This document shows positions 52,879 through 61,333 of a DNA stretch of 64,000 nt, one piece after another (the stretch's first letter is position 1; each line of letters opens with the position of its first letter). The stretch comes from CAYPJE01 sp964410945. Lineage in GTDB: Bacteria > Fidelibacterota > Marinisomatia > Marinisomatales > TCS56. The translations under genes were made by a program, and so were the position numbers. The notes under the pieces were generated by a model. That model was not told where the DNA came from, did no database searches, and was given only the letters and a program-made list of their open reading frames with translations. The stretch is taken from NCBI GenBank assembly GCA_964410945.1, contig CAYPJE010000012.1:7943-71942 (forward strand), in the 5' to 3' direction.

Positions 52879-54228
52879 TCAATGCAACTTCAGCACACTA
52901 CCACCGATGAATTCCCGCATCAGCGAATCCTCCGGCAGGATCGACTCATCATCATACTGTTGAATATCACTCAATAATTGAAAAATCCGCTCAGCCCGTA
53001 TATAGGCATCCCGGCGGGAAGGGTCTTTCTTCCAGGCTTCAATGAAACCGGGGAAAAAATGGAACAGGTGCTTCTTCAGGTATGGAAGCTCATACGGCAG
53101 TGATCCATTGAGGATATGATCCACGCTGTGCATGAATGGAATTATATGTTTCAGTTCGCTGCGCCGGACATAATGCCAGTGTCCGATCGTTTTCATGGGA
53201 TCGTAAGCCCGCTGAGAATTATCGCGAACCATACGCCGCAGCAGCCGGATATCGGCCCAGCGGGTCCAGCGCCCATTATCATCGCGGAGCTGGGAAATGG
53301 TTTCGATATACACCTTGAATTTCAGATTATCGGGAACGCTGCGGGTGAGCGGTTCATGGAGTCCATGGAGAGTGTCGAGCATTATCACCTGATCGGGACG
53401 AACTGAGATAATTTCCCCATCTTTGAAACGTTTGCCCTGCCCGAAATCATAGCGCGGCATCTGAATCGTTTCACCATTGATCAGCTTTTCAAGATGCTCA
53501 TTGATCAGTGCTATATCCAGGGCCACCGGCTGCTCAAAATCATAATCGCCGTGTTCATCTTTGGGGTGCATCTCAAGATCAAAGAAATAGTGGTCCAGGT
53601 TTAACGGTACCGTTTTTACGCCCAGCTGGTTCAGATTATGAGTCAATTTGGCGGTAGTGGTGGATTTTCCAGAGGAGGATGGTCCGGCTACTATTATCAG
53701 ACGCAACTCCTCCTTTTCGGCGGCCACGGCTTGAGCGGCAGCGCGCATGCTGTCGTTATAACGACGATCGGCTGCTTCCACCAGTCCTGGAAAATCGCCG
53801 TTGGCGATCAATTTGTTCAATTTAGTGGTGGTGTCACATTCGTGGTCGATATTCCAAATCAGGGTTTCCAGAATCATCCGATAGGGCAGTGATCCCTCCT
53901 TGCCATGGCGTTCGGCTTTGCGCTGCCGTTCACGGCGCCGGAAATCACGGTATAGAATGAAGGCCTTGGCGGTGCGGGCATTGCCATTTTCAATCAGCAC
54001 CTTTTCAATTATATCCTGGATTTCCTCCACTAGTGGTGGATGGGGCGGAGTGAAATATTCATTGAGGACCCGAACAACTTTACGGGCAATTTCTTCACTC
54101 AGCTTCCGGTCGTGGCCCCCAACCTCCAGCGCTGCATTGTAGACAGCATTAACAATATTTTCTTCATTGAACGGTACGGTTCGTCCGTCACGCTTGATTA
54201 CTTCGGTAATTCGATTATTGACAGCCAT
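52879..54228 (-). CDS. ATP-cone domain fused to uridine-kinase/phosphoribulokinase-like kinase
   Basis: 449 residues. Residues ~6-95 are an ATP-cone domain (ITEVIKRDGRTVPFNEENI at the start, ARTAKAFILYRDFRRRE at the end), the nucleotide-sensing module of ribonucleotide reductases and NrdR. Residues ~175-430 are a P-loop kinase of the uridine kinase family with Walker A AGPSSSGKSTT (181-191), an NLDHYFFDLEMHPKDEHGDYDFEQP substrate region, and TISQLRDDNGRWTRWADIRLLRRMVRD. It probably phosphorylates a nucleoside and may be controlled by ATP/dATP through the cone (inference). The substrate is uncertain. Likely followed in the genome by a repeat-rich gap; lgt lies 66 bases upstream on the same strand. 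Confidence 0.85.
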   Translation of the reverse strand: MAVNNRITEVIKRDGRTVPFNEENIVNAVYNAALEVGGHDRKLSEEIARKVVRVLNEYFTPPHPPLVEEIQDIIEKVLIENGNARTAKAFILYRDFRRRERQRKAERHGKEGSLPYRMILETLIWNIDHECDTTTKLNKLIANGDFPGLVEAADRRYNDSMRAAAQAVAAEKEELRLIIVAGPSSSGKSTTTAKLTHNLNQLGVKTVPLNLDHYFFDLEMHPKDEHGDYDFEQPVALDIALINEHLEKLINGETIQMPRYDFGQGKRFKDGEIISVRPDQVIMLDTLHGLHEPLTRSVPDNLKFKVYIETISQLRDDNGRWTRWADIRLLRRMVRDNSQRAYDPMKTIGHWHYVRRSELKHIIPFMHSVDHILNGSLPYELPYLKKHLFHFFPGFIEAWKKDPSRRDAYIRAERIFQLLSDIQQYDDESILPEDSLMREFIGGSVLKLH

Positions 54229-54294
54229 TACTCACCTTCTGATTATCATAACTGTATACAAATTAGGACAGTTTCAGACGGGAGGCAAGAGGGC

Positions 54295-55143
54295 TTAAAC
54301 GGCTTTATTTTCAACCTTGTAGGAAATCCACCAAAGCACACCGGCGCCGATCATCATTATAAAACACAGCACCTGTCCCATGGAAAACGGCCCGAGAACA
54401 AATCCCAGGTGATCATCCGGTTGTCGGAAAAATTCGATAAAGAAACGGAAAAAACCATAGCCGAAAATGTACAGACCGGTCACAAAACCAGTGAAAACTT
54501 TCTTCTTTCTAAGGGGCCAGACTATCGCAAACAGAATCAAACCCTCAAACAGTGCTTCATAAAGCTGTGACGGGTGCCGCATCAGCCCGTCGCGAGCCGT
54601 CGGGAAATACATACCAATTGCCGCTTCGGTAACCCGGCCGTAAAGTTCGCCGTTGATGAAATTACCCAGCCTCCCGAATGTGAAACCCAGAGGAATAGCC
54701 GGAATGATCAGGTCGCTGATCTTGAAAACCGAAATCTGCGAGCGCCGTGCGAACCAGATCAACGCCAGTGTTATACCGATAACACCGCCATGGTAGGACA
54801 TCCCTGATATCCCGGTAAAGCGCAACTCACCGCCAATCCGCTGGAAAGGTGAAAAAATCGACAAGGGAGCTTCGATAAACTGGCCGAAATTATAGAACAG
54901 CACATATCCAAACCGGCCACCCAGCAGCAGGCCCAGAATCGCCCAGGTAATGACGTTGCTCAGGAATTCCCTGGAATAAGGCAGGGACTCCTTCACGATG
55001 CGCCGTGAAGATAGCCAGTACACTATTCCGAATGCCACGATATACATCGTGCTGTACCAGCGTAACGGGAAATTCCCGATTGTAAAGATTGTCGGATCCA
55101 TTTGCGATGGCAGATGCTGCCACCAGGAAAGTAAGTTACTCAT
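54295..55143 (-). CDS. lgt: Prolipoprotein diacylglyceryl transferase
   Basis: Transfers diacylglycerol from phosphatidylglycerol to the lipobox cysteine of prolipoproteins, the first step of lipoprotein maturation in the inner membrane. 282 residues with seven predicted membrane segments. Signature GRLGNFINGELYGR (about 158-171), with the essential Arg and Asn, is intact, as are MSYHGGVIG and HPSQLYEALFEG. The window itself encodes several lipoproteins (starts at 34451, 39851, 50853) that depend on it. The kinase gene at 54228 follows on the same strand. Confidence 0.95.
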   Translation of the reverse strand: MSNLLSWWQHLPSQMDPTIFTIGNFPLRWYSTMYIVAFGIVYWLSSRRIVKESLPYSREFLSNVITWAILGLLLGGRFGYVLFYNFGQFIEAPLSIFSPFQRIGGELRFTGISGMSYHGGVIGITLALIWFARRSQISVFKISDLIIPAIPLGFTFGRLGNFINGELYGRVTEAAIGMYFPTARDGLMRHPSQLYEALFEGLILFAIVWPLRKKKVFTGFVTGLYIFGYGFFRFFIEFFRQPDDHLGFVLGPFSMGQVLCFIMMIGAGVLWWISYKVENKAV

Positions 55144-55161
55144 TTAGTTTTGTGGTTTTAC

Positions 55162-55270
55162 CACCCTGAGCCTGCCTGTGCGCCGTAGTTTTAACGAAGG
55201 CATATCGAAGGGTGTTTCATTTAATTTCATGCTTCCTGCCTGCGCGAAGCCGCTTCGGCAAAGGCAGGCG
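55162..55270. repeat. Composite palindromic repeats between lgt and acylase gene
   Basis: CACCCT (55162-55167) faces AGGGTG (55209-55214) in a variant of the CACCCTGAGC...GAAGGGTG element. Then 55235-55270 holds a CTGCCTGCGCGAAGCCGCTTC...GGCAGGCG palindrome. A GCTCAGCATGAC tail follows. No gene is seen in this 148-base gap. Confidence 0.55.
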
Positions 55271-55291
55271 ACTAGCTCAGCATGACAGGTT

Positions 55292-57700
55292 CTACTCACT
55301 TAAAAGCACTAATTTATAACGGGCATTCCGTTCCACCAGGCTACGGGTAACAAAATCACTGTGATATTCGTTAGCCATATAGATTCCGGCCTGATCGCAG
55401 TAATGTTCACTGGCGGGAATCCCGGAAGTTCCCGTTGGAATTACCGACAACGAACGATCCCAGTTGCTGGTATCATAGATGTGCCGGTGCGAGGCTCCAT
55501 GGTTAACCTTGTAAGGCTCCTTGTAGGAATAGGCATATGGACCAACTGTGTGGGAAGAACCTTTGGCTTCATATGGTCCGCGATTGAACTTGAATAACCG
55601 GTCCAGTATTTTAACGCCCCCCATTGGATGTTCCAGGGTCAGGGTATGAACGGTACCCCAGCGCCAGCGCTCGGGATTATTGCCATGATTGCGGCTGAGG
55701 ACTGCAACAGCTTCGCGAAAACTTTTTTGGATACAATCAGACAAGGTCTCCTCCTGGTCGGCTGTATTGATATCATCAGGCCAGCGGGAGCCGGGATCGC
55801 GGGCTATATCGTGCAGGGCAAAGCGGGACAAATAACTGGTTGAAATATACTTCGTATACAATTCGTCCCCCAACTCATCGGCCAGTACATTCCTCAACAG
55901 CTCATTGTAGGTCTGCTCAAAAATGAAAGCAGCCGAGCTGTTACGGGGGTAGGTTCCATCCCAGTTTTCCAGTAATTCAAGAGCCATCTTTTCATTTTTA
56001 TTCAAGTCCGGCAACAAAGCAATATTCTCCAGAAACAGGGGATTCAGAAATTCCACCAATTTGGATTTATCATCACCATGCATTCGGCGGATGTCATCGA
56101 TCGATAATACCTGCTTTTCATTCAACAGTTCACGGATCCGGTCGATCCGGTACTGGGTGGCCGGCCACTGCGGCACGATAGTGGCGGCATTGTCACTCAC
56201 CGATTTATTATTGGCCGATGAAACATAGCCGGATTCCGGATTGTATTCATGGGGCAGATCCTCGAACGGTACCAGTCCCTGCCAGTCGTATTCATCGGTC
56301 CAGCCGGGGACCACCTCCACGCCATTCCAGCCCTGGCGGATTGGAACACCAGCGCAGCAATACAGACCTATATTACCGGCTGCATCGGCATAGGCGATAT
56401 TCTGGCTGACCGAAACGAACGTACTGACGGCATCCTTGAAATCTTCCCAGTTACGGGCACGGTTCAACAGGTAAATCGACCGCACCTCGCTGCTCATTTC
56501 ATTACCAATCCAGCGCATTGAGATGGGCTCATCGGTTTCCTCTTTGAAGCCGGTTACGATCGGACCCCGATGGGTAAACCGATTCTCGCGGACCGCAACT
56601 TCACCGCCCTTGATTTCAATCGCTTCCCGCCTTAATTCCATATCACGCCATTCGCCATTGAATTCATACTGATTGGAATTGGCAGGGTTGATCCGTTCGG
56701 CATAAAAGTCCATATCATCGACCATTACATTGGTCATTCCCCAGGCGATCGAGTCATTATGTCCGGCCACCACAAAAGGCTGGCCCGGGAGGGCCACACC
56801 GGTAACATTCAACTCGCCCTCAACCACCTGGTGCATCTGGTACCAAATTCCCGGTGCCCCAAAACCCAGGTGCATATCATTGGCGAAAAGCGGTTGCCCG
56901 GTAACACTTTTTTCGCTGCCGACAACCCAGTTATTGCTGCCACGAAATACGGTCAGTCCCAATTCCTCCAGGGGCTGGGTGGCGGAAACCAGCAGATCGT
57001 CAAAATTCAAGTCGGCCGGGATAGCGGTAAATTCCGGGTAAGCTACGGAGGTCTGGGCTTCCAGGTCCGGGATCAACTGGTTATAGCGGGCTTCACCAAC
57101 CCGGTCCTTGATGGTATGGAGCACAACCTCAATGCTCCAGGGCATGGTCAAATCCCAGGCCATATAACCGATCAGATTCAGGGAATGTTCGGATACCCAG
57201 CGTTCCGGTTCGTAACCAAGGATAAGAAATTCGGGCGGCAGGTCACCGTCTTGTTGATCCAGGTATTGATTGACACCATCACTGAAGGCCTGCAGCAGTT
57301 CCAGTAATTCCCAGTCCATTCCTTCCAAAACAATCCGCGATTTATCGGGAATCCGTAAGGCCCGCAACATGTGATCGGCGTCGATCATGTCGGCACCAAA
57401 TATCTCTGAAAGTGTACCGGTCGTGGCCCGGCGGATCAGGTCCATCTGCCATAACCGGTCCTGGGCCATGCAGTAACCGGTGGCCTGGTATAAATCACGA
57501 TCGTTTTCGGCATAGATGTGGGGTATGCCATAATCATCACGATATACTACAACTTCATTCTGCAAGCCGGACAAAGCAATCTGTCCGTTATATTCCGGTA
57601 ATCCGCGAGTAGCAATCGAACGCACGAAAAGACCGGCCCCGGCGATGATCACAATCAGCAGGGAAATGACAACTATAAAAATTTTACGACCCAGGGACAT
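55292..57700 (-). CDS. Penicillin acylase family Ntn-hydrolase
   Basis: 802 residues. N-terminal membrane anchor or signal (about 7-27), then an alpha chain (about 45-240) with DDYGIPHIYAENDRDLYQATGYCMAQDRLWQMD, and the autocleavage site giving a beta chain that starts with Ser255 (FRGSNNWVVGSEKSVTG), the N-terminal nucleophile. Later motifs SIAWGMTNVMVDDMD, the YVSSANNKS region and HGASHRHIYD are those of the family. Relatives hydrolyse acyl-amides such as penicillins, acyl-homoserine lactones or N-acyl amino acids in the periplasm; the substrate cannot be deduced. Monocistronic on the minus strand, divergent from the GH13 gene. Confidence 0.92.
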   Translation of the reverse strand: MSLGRKIFIVVISLLIVIIAGAGLFVRSIATRGLPEYNGQIALSGLQNEVVVYRDDYGIPHIYAENDRDLYQATGYCMAQDRLWQMDLIRRATTGTLSEIFGADMIDADHMLRALRIPDKSRIVLEGMDWELLELLQAFSDGVNQYLDQQDGDLPPEFLILGYEPERWVSEHSLNLIGYMAWDLTMPWSIEVVLHTIKDRVGEARYNQLIPDLEAQTSVAYPEFTAIPADLNFDDLLVSATQPLEELGLTVFRGSNNWVVGSEKSVTGQPLFANDMHLGFGAPGIWYQMHQVVEGELNVTGVALPGQPFVVAGHNDSIAWGMTNVMVDDMDFYAERINPANSNQYEFNGEWRDMELRREAIEIKGGEVAVRENRFTHRGPIVTGFKEETDEPISMRWIGNEMSSEVRSIYLLNRARNWEDFKDAVSTFVSVSQNIAYADAAGNIGLYCCAGVPIRQGWNGVEVVPGWTDEYDWQGLVPFEDLPHEYNPESGYVSSANNKSVSDNAATIVPQWPATQYRIDRIRELLNEKQVLSIDDIRRMHGDDKSKLVEFLNPLFLENIALLPDLNKNEKMALELLENWDGTYPRNSSAAFIFEQTYNELLRNVLADELGDELYTKYISTSYLSRFALHDIARDPGSRWPDDINTADQEETLSDCIQKSFREAVAVLSRNHGNNPERWRWGTVHTLTLEHPMGGVKILDRLFKFNRGPYEAKGSSHTVGPYAYSYKEPYKVNHGASHRHIYDTSNWDRSLSVIPTGTSGIPASEHYCDQAGIYMANEYHSDFVTRSLVERNARYKLVLLSE

Positions 57701-57824
57701 CTATAACCTCCGTTGGATAATTGATCTTTTAAATTAGTGCCGATCACCCGGACAATAACAGCAAAAATTACTATCATTTATCTTTGTAAATTCGAACCGG
57801 TGTGCGAAACTCACCGCTTCATTT

Positions 57825-60800
57825 TTGCACTTATTAACACTGGATATAAAATTGACAGCCAAAAGATTGATTAAATCACGCGTTCTTCGTGAATTCCATG
57901 TATCGAAGGAAGCCCGGGACCAGTATCAATTGGATGATACCCTGTTTTCCCTGGCCGGCAACCTGATCATGATTGATTTCAGTAATGCCCACAAGCTGAT
58001 CCAGCAGATGAACACTGGGAAAGCACCGGACCAGCCACTCTTCGCATCGGACCTGAACGCCATGGGTTTGATCGATGAAATTCTCCATTACGTCGCCGGA
58101 CTTTATCAGGAACAGGAAAACAATGCGGTCTGGACAGAAGCACTGGCCTGGCTGGACAATGAGCTGGGTAAATCGAAGGTTGATGATATCTTTGCGGCCT
58201 TTTTGATCCGGTTTCCGTCCCGTGACCTTTATAAATCAGATCAGTATGTGGAGGCCTACCTGGCAGCGGATAATCCGGAGGGTACCAACCGCGAACTGGT
58301 GTTGGAAGAAATCCTGGTACACTGGCTGGCCAATTTCAATCCCGCTTTTCGACCGTTCAAAGAATTATTCGACGATACTGAGCTGGAACGGGAGGCCGGA
58401 TATACTGATATCATTAATTCACTCAATGAATTTTTCACTACCCAGCCGACCTTCGGTCCCGATGATCAGAACCTGATCGCCATGCTCAGTTCCCCGGCCC
58501 TGGCCGTTCCCGATTCCCTGCCGGGACAGTTACGCTATATCCAGGAAAAATGGGGCTACCTGCTGGGCAGTTTCCTGATGCGCCTGCTCAGAAGCCTGGA
58601 TTTCATCAGCGAAGAATCCAAAGCCCGCGGATTCGGCCCCGGAGATGTGCCGGTGCTGGAATTCGGAGCCGGTGAAGCCGAATATGAGCGCTTCAGTCCG
58701 GACAGCGAATGGATGCCGCGGGTAGTCATGATCGCCAAGAACACCCTGGTCTGGATGGACCAGCTGGCCCGCCAGTACCAGCGTCCGGTGAACCGGTTGG
58801 ACGAGATCCCGGACGAGGAACTGGACCGGCTGGCCGGTTATGGTTTTACCGCCCTGTGGCTGATCGGCCTATGGGAACGGAGTACCGTTTCACAGAAGAT
58901 CAAACAATGGTGCGGTAATCCGGAAGCGGAGGCTTCGGCCTATGCCCTGAAACGCTATGTGATCGCCGATTCACTGGGCGGACCGGAAGCTCTGAATAAT
59001 TTGAAAGAACGCTGCTGGCAACGGGGAATCCGGGTGGCCAGCGATATGGTCCCCAACCACACCGGTCTGGATGGTGACTGGGTGATCGAGCATCCCGATT
59101 GGTTTGTTCAACTTGATCAGCCCCCTTTCCCGGGTTATAAATATGATTCGGGTAATTTATCTCACGATGGCCGGGTCAGTATCCGGATTGAGGATCGTTA
59201 TTATTCCCAGGAAGATGCCGCCGTAACCTTTCGGCATGTCGATAACCATACCGGACAGGTACGTTATATCTACCATGGAAATGATGGCACTTCCATGCCC
59301 TGGAACGACACTGCCCAACTGAATTATCTGCTGCCGGAAGTACGGGAAGCGATCATTCAAACCATCCTCCATGTGGCGCGGCAGACACCCATAATCCGTT
59401 TCGACGCCGCCATGACCCTGGCCAAAAAACATGTTCAGCGCCTGTGGTTCCCGGAGCCAGGCAGTGGTGGTGATATCCCCAGCCGGGCCGAGCACGGCCT
59501 GACTAGGGAAGAATTCAACCGGTTGATACCCCAGGAATTCTGGCGCGAAGTGGTGGACCGGGTAGCGGAGGAAGTACCTCACACCCTGCTGTTAGCGGAA
59601 GCCTTCTGGATGATGGAGGGCTATTTTGTCCGCACCCTGGGTATGCACCGGGTTTATAACAGCGCTTTCATGAATATGCTGAAGATGGAGAACAATTCCG
59701 AATACCGGCAGACGATCAAGAATACCCTGGAATTCGACCCTCAGATCCTGAAACGATTCGTGAATTTCCTTAATAACCCCGATGAGGAGACCGCCGCAGT
59801 CCAGTTCGGCGATAGCGATAAATATTTTGGCGTCACCATGCTGATGCTCACCATGCCCGGCCTGCCCATGTTCGGTCACGGACAGATCGAAGGTTTCCGG
59901 GAAAAATACGGTATGGAATTCCGCCGGGCCTACTGGGATGAACATCCCGATGAGAATCTGATTAACCGCCACGAACGTGAAATATTCCCGGTCCTGCGCA
60001 AACGGTACCTGTTTGCCGAAGTGGATGCTTTCCACCTGTTCGATCTGTATAACAATAACGGTAATGTAAATGAAAATGTATTTGCCTACACCAACCGTTT
60101 CGGGAACGAGCGGGTACTTGTATTTTATAATAATGCCTATGAATCCGCCGCGGGCTGGATCAATACATCCGCAGCCTACAATGATAAGGAAAAGGCCGAA
60201 AATGGTACTTACCTAATTCAGCATTCGTTGTCCGAAGCCCTGGACCTGTCTGACTTCGAGGATCATTTTACGATCCTGCGGGATGAAATCAGCGGGCTGG
60301 AATATATCCGCTCCTCACGGGAGATAAATCAGAACGGTCTCTATGTGGGGCTGAACGGTTACCAGTATCAGGTCTATTGGAATATCCGCGAAGTGCGCGA
60401 TAACCGGCAGGCCCATTACCGGCGCTTGTTTACTGCTTTGAACGGCCGGGGTGTACCAAGTATTGAGCAAGCCCTGACCGAAATGTTTCTGCTTCCGGTC
60501 CATGAGAACCTGCTGGCCCTGGCGAATAAATTCGATACCGACGCCTCATCACCTGCTCAATTGCAGGCCGCGGCAGCCGGTTTCGTTGGCGAGGTCGCCG
60601 GATACATCCTGTACGACCGGGATACATCCGCACTGGTGGCAGATATTGAGAAATCATTCAACGATCTGACAATATTCAGAAGCTGGCTCAGGAAATCAAA
60701 AGCGCAAGTGACCCAATATCTGCAGTCCGGTCTGGGAACTGAACCGGAAACCGGTTTACTGATTACGCTCTGGTCTATTCTGCGTCATATCGGAAAATTA

Positions 60801-61235
60801 AAGCCGGATACCGATTATGAACCAGCCGGCGCTGATTTAATTGATGAGCTGGAACTGGTTAAGCCAATTACCACCCTGTTCAGAAAAGCCGGGTACAATG
60901 ATGAAAACCTGCAGTACCAGATACAGGTTTTAAAAATCCTGGTGCGTTACCAGAATCATCTGAAAAATGAAATCATTGAGAATACCCGTCAGGTCTTCCG
61001 GTCGTTACTGGATGATAATGCAATTCACGAACTGCTGGGCATCAATTCCTGGGAGGGTACGATCTGGTTCAACCAGGAAGGATTCGAGGAATTATGCTGG
61101 TGGCTGATGATGATGGCAGCTGTCGAAAAAGGCGGACAGGGATTGACTAATGAATTCGCGCTGGTCCGGGCCTGGCTGTCAGCCATGGAAAAATCGGAGT
61201 ATCAGCTGGAAAAATTGCTGGCGATCCTGAAATAA
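57825..61235 (+). CDS. Large GH13 (alpha-amylase) family protein
   Basis: 1136 residues, about twice a typical amylase. No signal peptide, so cytoplasmic. An N-terminal helical region of ~370 residues has no recognised domain. The GH13 barrel follows: region I DMVPNH (Asp407-His412), region II IIRFDAAMTL (Arg525, nucleophile Asp527), region III LLAEAFW (acid/base Glu592) and region IV NNPDEE, where the third Asp is Asp653 but the usual preceding His is Pro652. Domain B is large (about 415-510). The C-terminal ~350 residues are mostly helical. It probably acts on an alpha-glucan or maltose-type sugar, either as hydrolase or transferase. The start is TTG 57825; no ATG occurs before residue ~49, and other TTG/CTG codons close by are possible. 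Confidence 0.85.
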   Translation: MHLLTLDIKLTAKRLIKSRVLREFHVSKEARDQYQLDDTLFSLAGNLIMIDFSNAHKLIQQMNTGKAPDQPLFASDLNAMGLIDEILHYVAGLYQEQENNAVWTEALAWLDNELGKSKVDDIFAAFLIRFPSRDLYKSDQYVEAYLAADNPEGTNRELVLEEILVHWLANFNPAFRPFKELFDDTELEREAGYTDIINSLNEFFTTQPTFGPDDQNLIAMLSSPALAVPDSLPGQLRYIQEKWGYLLGSFLMRLLRSLDFISEESKARGFGPGDVPVLEFGAGEAEYERFSPDSEWMPRVVMIAKNTLVWMDQLARQYQRPVNRLDEIPDEELDRLAGYGFTALWLIGLWERSTVSQKIKQWCGNPEAEASAYALKRYVIADSLGGPEALNNLKERCWQRGIRVASDMVPNHTGLDGDWVIEHPDWFVQLDQPPFPGYKYDSGNLSHDGRVSIRIEDRYYSQEDAAVTFRHVDNHTGQVRYIYHGNDGTSMPWNDTAQLNYLLPEVREAIIQTILHVARQTPIIRFDAAMTLAKKHVQRLWFPEPGSGGDIPSRAEHGLTREEFNRLIPQEFWREVVDRVAEEVPHTLLLAEAFWMMEGYFVRTLGMHRVYNSAFMNMLKMENNSEYRQTIKNTLEFDPQILKRFVNFLNNPDEETAAVQFGDSDKYFGVTMLMLTMPGLPMFGHGQIEGFREKYGMEFRRAYWDEHPDENLINRHEREIFPVLRKRYLFAEVDAFHLFDLYNNNGNVNENVFAYTNRFGNERVLVFYNNAYESAAGWINTSAAYNDKEKAENGTYLIQHSLSEALDLSDFEDHFTILRDEISGLEYIRSSREINQNGLYVGLNGYQYQVYWNIREVRDNRQAHYRRLFTALNGRGVPSIEQALTEMFLLPVHENLLALANKFDTDASSPAQLQAAAAGFVGEVAGYILYDRDTSALVADIEKSFNDLTIFRSWLRKSKAQVTQYLQSGLGTEPETGLLITLWSILRHIGKLKPDTDYEPAGADLIDELELVKPITTLFRKAGYNDENLQYQIQVLKILVRYQNHLKNEIIENTRQVFRSLLDDNAIHELLGINSWEGTIWFNQEGFEELCWWLMMMAAVEKGGQGLTNEFALVRAWLSAMEKSEYQLEKLLAILK

Positions 61236-61333
61236 TAAGACAACCATATCAATTTTAAATAAGTCGAATTCTTCATGTTTGGCGGGGGACGAACGCCCGG
61301 CTGCGATGTCTAACACTTGCGACAGGATCATCA

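Noticed and set aside
52654..52977. 107-codon plus-strand frame before the ATP-cone kinase
   Set aside because: It lies in repeat- and pyrimidine-rich sequence, overlaps the end of the opposite-strand kinase gene, and shows no domain or ribosome site.
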